Positions 34,364 through 42,480 of a stretch of DNA of 64,000 nucleotides are shown one piece after another. Origin of the DNA: Streptomyces roseolus (lineage in GTDB: Bacteria; Actinomycetota; Actinomycetes; Streptomycetales; Streptomycetaceae); contig NZ_BMTV01000014.1 of assembly GCF_014649855.1 (NCBI RefSeq), forward strand, positions 62,001 through 126,000. Reading direction: 5' to 3'. The first letter of the stretch is position 1; the number at the start of each line of letters is the position of its first letter. A program made the position numbers and the translations under genes. Below the pieces are notes generated by a model. The model had not been told where the DNA came from and did no database searches. It saw only the letters and a program-made list of their open reading frames with translations.

Positions 34364-36367
34364 CAAAGGGAACTCGCTTCTTCGCAACGGGGGGACCCCG
34401 GCCGGCCAGGTGGTTCTCACCGGCACGCACCGGGCGGTGCCACACGCTAGGAGGAGCGCGTTACTGGGGCATTACTGGACCTTCCGAGGGTCCGGCACCC
34501 CGCCGCGTGGTACCGGCGCAGAGGCGCCACGGCTTCGACGGGGCCGGAACGGGGAGGCGCCCAGGCCGGCATGAGCACGGCGAGGCGCTCTCGTCGACCG
34601 CGAGCCGAGGCGGTCTGCGACGGGCCGATCCCGTTGTGCGCCGACCGCCGACCGCTGTCCGCCGACGGGATACGAGGAAGCCGGCTTCGGGCGTGAAGCG
34701 GTTCCTCCCCGGTGCGTCCTGCGGAACGGCGCGTGTTCCGCGCGCCGTTGTCCGAGCGGGTGAGCCATCGCGACCTGACGACGGGACAAGAGACTGCCCT
34801 GGGGAGCGTTCGGCCGCCGCACGGCACGGCGGCGGCACCCGGAGGCTGCTCACCGGCGGCGTCGGCCGGACCCGACTCCGGCGCGGGGGAGGCGGCGGTC
34901 GAGCGAGCGTACGTCATCCTCGACCGCCGGGAGGACGAGGTGGAGGGGCGGTGCCCGGCCGGGACCGCCGCGCAGCCGGACCCTCGGCCGGACACGCGCC
35001 GCGGCCGCCTACGAGGAGCAACGGCTCGCGTACGTCTCCACCGTCGCACCGTCGCAGGAGGCGGGCAGCGCACACGGCTCACCGGCCGACGGCTTCTCCA
35101 CGGCCGTGGACCGCTCGTCCGTGGCAGCCTTTCCGGGGTGGGATGCCGACGAGGACGAACACCATGGGACGGCGCCGACACCGACCGACAAGAAGGACTG
35201 GACAACGAGGACAGGGAACTCACCGACCCCGACGGCGCCCGCTGCCACGGCATGCGGACCGTGCGCGAGCCGCCCGCCGCCGTCCCCATGTTCGTGTCGC
35301 CGTCCCTCCCGTGCGCCGGGGCCGTCGGTTCCGAGGGCGTGGTGGCCGGTAGCGGGACGTTGTCGGCTCTCGGCGTTCCGGAGCGGCAGGGCGGTGGTGC
35401 GGCCCGTCCGGAGGCAGCCGGGTCGGCCCTCCGGGCGGGCGGGACGCGGCTGGGGAAGCCGAGGCCGGCCAAGGTCATGCATGCGCGATGACACCGCCGT
35501 GGCACCCGGCGTCCACGCCGCCTGGCGGAGCACCGGACAGTCGACTCACCGACTGCCCGGACCATCGGACCCCGGTGCGGCGACCGAATCCTTCTCCCGC
35601 GCCCCGGCGTCGAGGCGCTCCACGACACGCTGCGTCGCGAGGACGGGCCGTGCGGCGGTGCGGGAGCGCTCCTGCAGGCCGTCGCCGCCGGCGCCGTTCT
35701 CGGCCGCGCTCATCCGGAGAACGCTCGTCCTCCTCGTTGCCCTCCACGTGGCCACCGTCGCCCGTCACGACGGCTTCCCCGCCCCCGCCCGCCGCTACGG
35801 GGCCCGCTGACGACGGACCAGCGGCGTGCGCGGCGTCCGGAGCGGTCCGGCACCGCAGCGGCCCACTGCTTCACCGGTGGCGACAAGACTGCCGACGCGT
35901 CGACCACCGTGTTTCAGCTCATTGCCTGACGACGGCGAGCCGGGGCCTGAAAAGGCCCAGTGAGAGAATCGTGAAGGATCTGCGCGCCCTCTGTGAGGAG
36001 TTCTGATCGCGTCTCCCTTTTTTCGTCGATGAATTCCTCGCCATCGGCTGGCGGACGTCTTGTCGTATCGCTCGAACTCGTCGGTAACTCGTGACGGAGG
36101 TCGAGATCCTGAGTCCATACACGGCGCTGACCAGCCAGAACTCCATACCGGTGCTTTGATCGAAGGTCTCGCTCATGGATGCGTGGAAGCGGGGTATGGT
36201 CGATCTCGTTCGAACACCTGGACATCCGTCGCGCATCAAGTGCGGTGTATGCCACTGGTTTTGAAGAGATGGGGCAAAACGCCGGGAATTCCGATGGGGA
36301 AGAAAACGGGGCGCACGCGGACCCGGTACGAAGACCAACCGAAAGATGTTCGAGGCGAGGCAAACCG
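34364..36367. other. 2-kb gene-poor, partly lower-GC region
   Basis: No confident gene. Protein-like pieces without starts occur on the plus strand: AAAYEEQRLAYVSTVAPSQE (about 35012-35070), continuing through DRSSVAAFPGWDADEDEHHG, and a tail KRPSERIVKDLRALCEEF ending with a stop at 36006. A minus-strand frame over 35914-36050 reads GEEFIDEKRETRSELLTEGA. These may be remnants. A small stem GGGCCT-GAAA-AGGCCC lies at 35943-35958. From about 35960 to 36360 the base composition is clearly less GC-rich (for example CCCTTTTTTCG near 36008), and this stretch is the upstream region of the flavohaemoglobin gene. Confidence 0.5.
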
Positions 36368-37867
36368 ATGGATGCTCCGACCACCACGTCGGCCGGCGAA
36401 GACAGGTCCGGCGACAGCACCGGCGGCAGTCGGGACGCGGGCTGGTTCGGCCGAAGCCCCCGGCAGCACCAGGGGGAGGCGCCCCGGGACGCGGAAGGCC
36501 GGATACCCAGCCGCCCCGTCACGCCGATACGTCCGGTGGGCGGTGGTACCGACCGGACGCGTACGGCACACGAGTCACCGGCCCAGGCCGCAGCGCACCG
36601 CGAAGTACCGGCACAGGCCCGGACCCTGACGTCGGAACGGGTCCCGCCCCAGGCTCAGAGGTTCGCGCCGCACCGGACCCAGGGCCTGGCTTCCGAGCCG
36701 GCACCCGCGCCCGCCCCGACCCCGGCGCCCGCCCCCGAGGACATGTCCCCCACGGCTCTCCTGCGCCGCACCATGGCCGAGATCGAGCCGATCGCCGACA
36801 AGGTCACCTCGCACTTCTACGCCCTGCTCTTCCTCCGCCACCCCGACCTGCGGGCCCTCTTCCCCGCGGCGATGGACGCCCAGCGCGATCGCCTCTTCAG
36901 GGCGCTGCTCACCGCCGCGACCCATGCGGAGGACACCGAGACCCTGACGACGTACCTGTCCCACCTCGGCCGCGGGCACCGGAAGTACGGCACCCTCCCC
37001 GAGCACTACCCCGCCGTCGGCGAGTGCCTCATCGGCGCGCTCTCCCGCCATGCCCCCCAGAGCTGGGGGCCGCGAACCGAGGCCGCCTGGGTCGGCGCCT
37101 ACACCACGATCTCCCAGATCATGATCGACGCGGCGGCCCAGGACGAGCTGCGCGCCCCCGCCTGGTGGCAGGCGGAGGTCGTGGCGCACGAGATGCGGAC
37201 GCCGGACATCGCGGTCGTGACCGTCCGTCCCGACCAGCCCTATCCCTTCCTCGCCGGCCAGTACGCCGCCCTCGAGACGCCCTGGTGGCCGCGCGTCTGG
37301 CGGCACTACTCCTTCGCCTCCGCGCCCCGCGCCGACGGGCTGCTCTCGTTCCACGTCAAGGCCGTGCCGGCGGGCTGGGTCTCCAACGCCCTCGTGCACC
37401 GCGCCCGTCCGGGAGACGTGATCCGTCTCGGCGCCCCCGTCGGATCCATGACCGTGGACCACAACACCGACAACGGACTGCTCTGCCTCGGCGGCGGCAC
37501 CGGCATCGCGCCCATCAAGGCCCTCGTCGAGGACGTGGCCCAGAACGGCCACCGCCGTTCCGTCCACGTGTTCTACGGAGCGCGCCGCGACCACGACCTG
37601 TACGACATCGAGGCCATGCTCCGCATGCAGCAGTCGCACCCGTGGCTCTCGGTCCGGCCGGTCGTCGACGACGGCCGCCTCGGCGCCCTCGGCGACCGGC
37701 TCCCGGAAGCCGTCTGCGAGTACGGCCCCTGGCACGCCTACGACGCGTACCTGTCCGGCCCGCCCGGCATGATCCGTCGCGGCGTCGACACCCTGGTGGG
37801 CATCGGCATCCCCACCCACCGCATACGGCACGACTCCATCGAAGAACTGGTCGGGGCAAGGAATTGA
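36368..37867 (+). CDS. Flavohaemoglobin-type globin/FAD-NAD reductase with N-terminal extension
   Basis: 499-aa protein likely acting as nitric oxide dioxygenase, turning NO and O2 into nitrate with NAD(P)H. Residues 126-255 are a globin (LLRRTMAEIEPIADKVTSHF YALLF; RGHRKYGTLPEHYPAVGECL with the haem-ligand His). Next comes a ferredoxin-reductase FAD domain with the RHYSFAS motif (WRHYSFASAPRADGLLSFHV), then an NAD domain with CLGGGTGIAPIKALVEDV and a final YDAYLSGPPGMIRRGVDTLV. The first 125 residues are Pro/Ala/Arg-rich and disordered, absent from classical Hmp; ATG 36743 would give the core only. GCGAGG lies 7 nt ahead of ATG 36368. Its stop overlaps the next gene (TTGA). No NsrR site was recognised. 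Confidence 0.9.
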   Translation: MDAPTTTSAGEDRSGDSTGGSRDAGWFGRSPRQHQGEAPRDAEGRIPSRPVTPIRPVGGGTDRTRTAHESPAQAAAHREVPAQARTLTSERVPPQAQRFAPHRTQGLASEPAPAPAPTPAPAPEDMSPTALLRRTMAEIEPIADKVTSHFYALLFLRHPDLRALFPAAMDAQRDRLFRALLTAATHAEDTETLTTYLSHLGRGHRKYGTLPEHYPAVGECLIGALSRHAPQSWGPRTEAAWVGAYTTISQIMIDAAAQDELRAPAWWQAEVVAHEMRTPDIAVVTVRPDQPYPFLAGQYAALETPWWPRVWRHYSFASAPRADGLLSFHVKAVPAGWVSNALVHRARPGDVIRLGAPVGSMTVDHNTDNGLLCLGGGTGIAPIKALVEDVAQNGHRRSVHVFYGARRDHDLYDIEAMLRMQQSHPWLSVRPVVDDGRLGALGDRLPEAVCEYGPWHAYDAYLSGPPGMIRRGVDTLVGIGIPTHRIRHDSIEELVGARN

Positions 37868-38664
37868 GCACGTTCGAACAGACCGAGCACCGGCAGGCGG
37901 CGCCCCTGCGCACCACCCGCCCGGGGAGCGACGGGGAGCATCTGGTCCAGCAGCGCACGGGCACCACCGAGCGCGCCGACAAGTTCTACGCCGAGCAGGT
38001 CCTCGACCGGCTCAACATCCGGATGCGGGAGTTCGTGGCGCGCCAGGAGATGTTCTTCCTGGCGACCGCCGACAGGCACGGCGAGTGCGACAACACCTTC
38101 CGCGCCGGCCCGCCCGGCTTCCTCCACGTCCTCGACGACCGGACGCTGACCTACCCCGAGTACCGCGGCAACGGAGTCCAGGCCAGCCTCGGCAACATCG
38201 AGGAGAACCCCCATGTCGGCCTCCTGATGATGGACTTCCTCCAGGACCGCATCGGGCTCCACGTCAACGGCACGGCCCGGGTCGTGGCCGACGAGGAGAT
38301 GCGCGGCGCGTACGCCGGACTCGCGTTCGACCCCGTGCCCGGCCGCCGGGCACAGGTGTGGGTGGTGGTCGCGGTGGAGGAGGCGTACATCCACTGCGCC
38401 AAGCACATTCCGCACCTGCAGAAGGTGCCTCGCCACGGCTCCGGCCGCGCGTGGGGAACGGACGACTTCAAGCGCAAGGGCGGCGACTTCTTCGGGGCCG
38501 CCGCGGAAGCGCCGGAACGAGGCCCGTTCCTGCCGCCGCCGCGCGCGGACGCGGCAACGTGGCGGGCGCAGGCCGAGAAGGTCCTGGAGCGGGCCGAGCG
38601 GCGCTCGGCCGAGGCGGGAGAGCAGGCGTTCAGCGGCTGGTTCCGTCGAAATGCGACCGCGTGA
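37864..38664 (+). CDS. Pyridoxamine-5'-phosphate-oxidase-like flavoprotein
   Basis: 266-aa protein with an FMN-binding split-barrel (PNPOx-like) domain, here probably FMN or F420 dependent: MREFVARQEMFFLATADRHG, TLTYPEYRGNGVQASLGNIE, NPHVGLLMMDFLQDRIGLHV and NGTARVVADEEM, then EEAYIHCAKHIPHLQKVP, typical of the Streptomyces PNPOx family of unknown substrate. The C-terminus is a charged helix. The start is a TTG sharing 4 bases (TTGA) with the stop of the flavohaemoglobin gene, so translation is coupled. The pairing suggests a common redox or nitrosative-stress role (inference). Confidence 0.85.
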   Translation: MSTFEQTEHRQAAPLRTTRPGSDGEHLVQQRTGTTERADKFYAEQVLDRLNIRMREFVARQEMFFLATADRHGECDNTFRAGPPGFLHVLDDRTLTYPEYRGNGVQASLGNIEENPHVGLLMMDFLQDRIGLHVNGTARVVADEEMRGAYAGLAFDPVPGRRAQVWVVVAVEEAYIHCAKHIPHLQKVPRHGSGRAWGTDDFKRKGGDFFGAAAEAPERGPFLPPPRADAATWRAQAEKVLERAERRSAEAGEQAFSGWFRRNATA

Positions 38665-38979
38665 CCGTGTGATCGCATGTCCGTTCGGCCGTTTGAGCAG
38701 TGACGTCATGCTCCGTGACGAAGCTGATGGCGAGGGCGGTTCGGACCGTGTGGCCGAGCTCGGTGGCGGTGGCGGTGGCGGGCCGGAGCGTGGGCGGCGT
38801 CGAGTCGTCGCCGCCCCGCATGGCTCTCGCGGCGGACTGCGGGACGGAGCGAGTCACCGTTCCGGGGTTCCGAACAAGCACGTCCCAGGCGCGGATCCGT
38901 GGCGGGGGAGGCGGACGCGTCGCCCCCGACATCCGGCGTCGGGTCACGGGCTCGGCCGCCCGGCTCATAGGGTTGGGCC
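38665..38979. other. Gap before the TetR gene
   Basis: No gene. Just before the TetR ATG lies TAGGGT (38968-38973), a likely -10 element. The rest has no recognised sites. Confidence 0.4.
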
Positions 38980-39588
38980 ATGACCAACAGGCAGTCGGGC
39001 GCGGACATGGAGAGCAAGGGGCCGGGCAGGCCACGGGACGAGGGGATGGCCGGTGCCGTGCTGAACGCGGTGGTCGAACTCGTCGCGGAGCGCGGCATGG
39101 CGGAGCTCACCATGACGGCCGTCGCCGCCCGGGCCCAGGTCAGCAAGCCCGCCATCTACCGGCGGTGGCCCACCAAGCAGGACCTGGTCATCGCGGCGGC
39201 CGAGTCCCGGGTAGGGGCCCTCGCCGTACCGGACCTGGGGAACTTCCGCGACGAACTGCGGGAGCTGCTCACCGCACGGCTGCGGCAGTACCGCGCGCCG
39301 GGCATCGACCGGCTCCTCGCGGGCGTGATCGGCGCCGCGGCCGAGGCCGGCGTCGCGCGGAGGGCCTACGGCGCCTACACCAGCCGGGTCACCGGCGAGA
39401 CCCGGCGCATTCTGGAGCGGGGCATCGCCCGCGGTGACGTACGCCCCGACACCGACGTGGCGGCGGCCGCGACCCTCGTCGCCGGCTCGCTGCTCTTCCG
39501 CATGCTGGCCGAGCAGGACGCGCCGGACACGGGGCTGGTGGACGCGGTGGTCGACATGGTGGCCCGGGCCGTCGGAGCCGAGGGCTGA
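38980..39588 (+). CDS. TetR-family regulator
   Basis: 202-aa repressor-type protein. The N-terminal helix-turn-helix (residues 20-70) reads VLNAVVELVAERGMAELTMT AVAARAQVSKPAIYRRWPTK, a textbook TetR DNA-binding domain. The C-terminal ligand domain matches the TetR_C_11-like group (GVARRAYGAYTSRVTGETRR ILERGIARGDVRPDTDVAAA). TAGGGT at 38968-38973 lies 6 bases before the ATG and no RBS is present, so the mRNA is probably leaderless. It precedes the dioxygenase operon on the same strand and probably controls it (inference); GTGAAC-CGCT-GTTCAC at 39891-39906 is a candidate operator. Its 3' end is partly duplicated downstream (39618-39654). Confidence 0.92.
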   Translation: MTNRQSGADMESKGPGRPRDEGMAGAVLNAVVELVAERGMAELTMTAVAARAQVSKPAIYRRWPTKQDLVIAAAESRVGALAVPDLGNFRDELRELLTARLRQYRAPGIDRLLAGVIGAAAEAGVARRAYGAYTSRVTGETRRILERGIARGDVRPDTDVAAAATLVAGSLLFRMLAEQDAPDTGLVDAVVDMVARAVGAEG

Positions 39589-39654
39589 CGGCGGCTGTCT
39601 CCGTGGTGGGGGACTGGATGGTGGCCCGGGCCGTCGGCGCCGAGGGCTGACGGC
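39556..39654. repeat. Duplicated 3' end of the TetR gene, spanning the stop codon
   Basis: 39556-39592 and 39618-39654 are 37-bp copies with one mismatch, 62 bases apart; each contains the codons for MVARAVGAEG followed by TGA. The second copy lies outside the gene. Confidence 0.85.
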
Positions 39655-39845
39655 CACTGCCTCAGTGGCGGGAGTCCGAAGGGGGAAGGGCGAGCGGCCG
39701 CCGGGCGTGAGGGGTTCCGGCGGCGAGGGCGGGCCGAGCGCGCCGCGCGGGCCTGACGGCGGCCCGGCGGCCCGGCGATCGCTCCGGCGGTCCCGCGTGT
39801 GAAGCCCCCGCCGTGCGCGTCCGGCAAATTTTCGGTGACACCCCC

Positions 39846-39906
39846 TTGCCGAGCCGCACCCGAATATCGATACTCCGAGTAACGAATTTGGTGAACCGCT
39901 GTTCAC
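39846..39906 (+). promoter_or_regulatory. Promoter and inverted-repeat operator of the dioxygenase operon
   Basis: TTGCCG (39846-39851) and GATACT (39869-39874) are 17 bases apart in an unusually AT-rich stretch. Downstream lies GTGAAC-CGCT-GTTCAC (39891-39906), a perfect 6-bp inverted repeat with a 4-base spacer, where a repressor would block transcription. The TetR protein encoded upstream is the obvious candidate. The rest of the gap (39655-39845) is GC-rich with no gene. Confidence 0.5.
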
Positions 39907-39995
39907 GCGAACCGTCACCCCGGCCGTCCCCAGGGAACGTCCCGCCGTGCGCCATGCCGGCCCACCACCCACCACCTCCCCCGAAGAGGAACCGC

Positions 39996-40922
39996 ATGAT
40001 CACCGACGCCGTCAGCGACCCCAAGCCCCTCCTCGACAAGCCCCTGATGCACTACGGGCGGCGCGAGCTGCACCGCACCGCGCCCGGAACCGCCCCCGCC
40101 GCCTACACCCTCTTCGGCGTCAAGCCGATGACCCCGCACTTCGGCGCCGTCCTGACCGATGTCGACCTGACCCGCCCCCTCACCGACGACCTCGCCGAGG
40201 AGCTCCGCCAGGCCCTCCTCGAATGGAAGGTGATCTTCTTCCGGGACCAGCACGGCTTCACCGCCGACCACCACCAGGCGCTCGCCGCCGTCTGGGGCCC
40301 CACCGAGCCCAACCCCTTCTTCCCCAAGTCCGGTGACGCGGGCATCTCCCGCCTCGCCAAGGACGCCAAGGCCGCCGGCAACAAGAACATCTGGCACAGC
40401 GACCACTCCTTCATGGCCAACCCGTCCCTCGGCGCCGTGCTGCGCGCCGTCGAGGTGCCCGAAGCCGGCGGCGACACCCTGTGGGCCGACATGGCCGCCG
40501 CCTACGACAACCTCCCCGAGGACCTGAAGGCGCGCATCGAGGACCTCACCGCCGTCCACGACTGGGAGGCCAGCTGGGGCGCGCTGATGAACGACGGGCA
40601 GAAGGCCGCCTTCCGCGAGAGCTGGCCGCAGGTCGAACACCCCGTAGTGGTCCGCCACCCCCGCAGCGGCCGCAAGACCCTGTACGTCAACGAGCCCTTC
40701 ACCCGGTACATCAAGGGCCTGTCGGAGGCCGAGAACCGCGACCTTCTCGACGTCCTCGTCCTCCAGGCGCGCATCCCCGAGTTCCAGATCCGCTTCCACT
40801 GGGAGCCCGGCTCGATCGCGATCTGGGACAACATCGCGGTCCAGCACTACGCGGTCAACGACTACTACCCGCAGCGCCGCGTCATGGAACGCATCGCCAT
40901 CGCCGGCGTCCCTCTGTCCTGA
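39996..40922 (+). CDS. TauD/TfdA-family Fe(II)/2-oxoglutarate dioxygenase
   Basis: 308-aa non-haem iron oxygenase that couples 2-oxoglutarate decarboxylation to substrate hydroxylation; in this family the product often collapses to an aldehyde (taurine, alkyl sulfates, phenoxyacetates). The fold shows FGAVLTDVDLTRPLTDDLAE, the family motif EWKVIFFRDQ, the iron-binding HxD in IWHSDHSFM (His134, Asp136), GGDTLWADMAAAYDNLPEDL, the distal His284 in QHYAVNDY and Arg295 for the 2-oxoglutarate carboxylate. All catalytic residues are present. AAGAGGA lies 5 nt ahead of the ATG. First gene of a plus-strand operon with transporter, aldehyde dehydrogenase and CoA ligase. The substrate is unknown. Confidence 0.93.
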   Translation: MITDAVSDPKPLLDKPLMHYGRRELHRTAPGTAPAAYTLFGVKPMTPHFGAVLTDVDLTRPLTDDLAEELRQALLEWKVIFFRDQHGFTADHHQALAAVWGPTEPNPFFPKSGDAGISRLAKDAKAAGNKNIWHSDHSFMANPSLGAVLRAVEVPEAGGDTLWADMAAAYDNLPEDLKARIEDLTAVHDWEASWGALMNDGQKAAFRESWPQVEHPVVVRHPRSGRKTLYVNEPFTRYIKGLSEAENRDLLDVLVLQARIPEFQIRFHWEPGSIAIWDNIAVQHYAVNDYYPQRRVMERIAIAGVPLS

Positions 40923-41020
40923 CCCGTACGACGCCCCATCGCCGAACCCGCGGTTCTCGGCGGCGCCCGCCGCCGAGAGCCCTCCCGCGCACCCGCAGCC
41001 CGGCACCCCCGGAGGACCCC

Positions 41021-42427
41021 GTGACCGCCGCAGAGACCGAACCCCGACCGTCGAGCGGTACCGTTTCCACGACGAAGAACCCCGGACGCCGCGCCTGGAC
41101 CGTCACCGGCCTGCTCGTCGTCTTCATGATGGTCAACTTCGCGGACAAGTCCGTACTGGGCCTCGCCGCCGACGAGATCCGCGCCGATCTCGGCCTCACC
41201 GCAACCCAGTTCGGCCTGGCCAACAGCGCCTTCTTCCTGCTGTTCTCCCTGTCGGGAGCCCTCGTCGGCCTGCTGCTCGCCGACCGCGTCACCGCCCGTT
41301 GGCTCCTGCTGGCCATGGCGGTCCTGTGGTCGCTGGCCCAGATCCCGCCGGCGATCGGCGGCGGACTCGCCGTCCTGATCGGCTCCCGCCTCGTCCTCGG
41401 CGCGGCCGAGGGCCCCGCCTTCCCCGTCGCCCAGCAGGCCGCCCTGTCCTGGTTCCCCGACCGCCGCCGCAACCTGCCCGGCGCACTGGTCACCCTCGGC
41501 GTCACCCTCGGCGTCATCACCGCCGCACCGGGCCTGAGCTGGGTCATCCAGGAACACGGCTGGCGCGCCGCCCTCTGGGCGGTCGCCGCCGTGGGTGCCG
41601 CCTGGTCGGTGCTGTGGCTGCTGTCCGGCGGCGACGGCCCCTTCCGGACCGACGACGCCCCCGGCGTCTCCGATGCCCCCGACGTCTCCCTCGCCGCCGC
41701 GACCGCCTCTCCTACGGATTCCCGTCCCGTTTCCCGTCCCGATTCCCCGCCGCGCACGTCACCGGCCCCGGCCGACGCCGACGGACACGATCCCGGATAC
41801 CGCCGCGTCCTCGCCACCCGAACCTGGGCCGGCGTCACCCTGGCCTACTTCACCAGCTACTGGATCGTCGGCCTGATGGTCGCCTGGCTCCCGTCCTACC
41901 TGCGCAACGGGCTCGGCTACGCGGCCGACACCGCCGGCACCCTCGTGGCCGCCCCCTGGGCCGTCGGCGCGGTCGTCCTGCTCGGCCAGGCGGTGCTCAC
42001 CGGCCGGTTGATGCGGCGCGGCGTCAGCAGCCGTACGGCCCGGGGCCGAATCGGCGGGGTGATGCTCCTGATCGGCGCCGTCGGCCTGTTCTGCGTCCCG
42101 CTCGTCGACACCACCACCGCGAAGACGGCGCTGCTCGCCCTCGGCCTCGGTGCCGGCGGCTCCTACGCCACCATCGCGGCGACCACCATCGCCGAACTCG
42201 CCCCGCCCCGCCGTCGCGGGGGCGCCCTCGGCACGATGAACGCCCTGGTCACCACCGCCGGCCTGATCGCACCGGTCGTCGTCGGCGGACTCGTCGACAC
42301 CCAAGGCAACGCCGGCTACCAAAGCGCCGTCCTCCTCTCCGGCGCCCTGCTCTCCGTCGGCGCCGTCGCCTCGCTCACGCTCGTCGACCCGGCCCGCGAC
42401 GCCGCCCGCCTCCACCTCCGCACGTGA
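41021..42427 (+). CDS. MFS transporter (anion:cation symporter-like)
   Basis: 468-aa inner-membrane carrier with 12 predicted helices. The N-half reads WTVTGLLVVFMMVNFADKSV LGLAADEIRADLGLTATQFG, then the motif LADRVTARWLLLAMAVLWSL and GSRLVLGAAEGPAFPVAQQA LSWFPDRRRNLP, typical of the ACS (organic anion) subfamily. A 60-residue central loop is Ser/Pro/Asp-rich. GTG 41021 has GGAGG 5 nt ahead. It follows the dioxygenase gene by 98 bases and is followed 53 bases later by the aldehyde dehydrogenase, so it probably imports the operon's substrate, likely an organic acid or sulfate/sulfonate. A short duplication spans its stop codon (42410-42460). Confidence 0.92.
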   Translation: MTAAETEPRPSSGTVSTTKNPGRRAWTVTGLLVVFMMVNFADKSVLGLAADEIRADLGLTATQFGLANSAFFLLFSLSGALVGLLLADRVTARWLLLAMAVLWSLAQIPPAIGGGLAVLIGSRLVLGAAEGPAFPVAQQAALSWFPDRRRNLPGALVTLGVTLGVITAAPGLSWVIQEHGWRAALWAVAAVGAAWSVLWLLSGGDGPFRTDDAPGVSDAPDVSLAAATASPTDSRPVSRPDSPPRTSPAPADADGHDPGYRRVLATRTWAGVTLAYFTSYWIVGLMVAWLPSYLRNGLGYAADTAGTLVAAPWAVGAVVLLGQAVLTGRLMRRGVSSRTARGRIGGVMLLIGAVGLFCVPLVDTTTAKTALLALGLGAGGSYATIAATTIAELAPPRRRGGALGTMNALVTTAGLIAPVVVGGLVDTQGNAGYQSAVLLSGALLSVGAVASLTLVDPARDAARLHLRT

Positions 42428-42460
42428 CCCGAACAGTCTCCACCTCCGCAAGTGACCCGA
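42410..42460. repeat. 23-bp duplication spanning the MFS stop codon
   Basis: 42410-42432 and 42438-42460 differ by one base and lie 28 bases apart. The first copy contains the last codons and TGA of the MFS gene; the second lies in the spacer. Confidence 0.85.
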
Positions 42461-42480
42461 GCCGCTTCCCTGGAGCCCCT

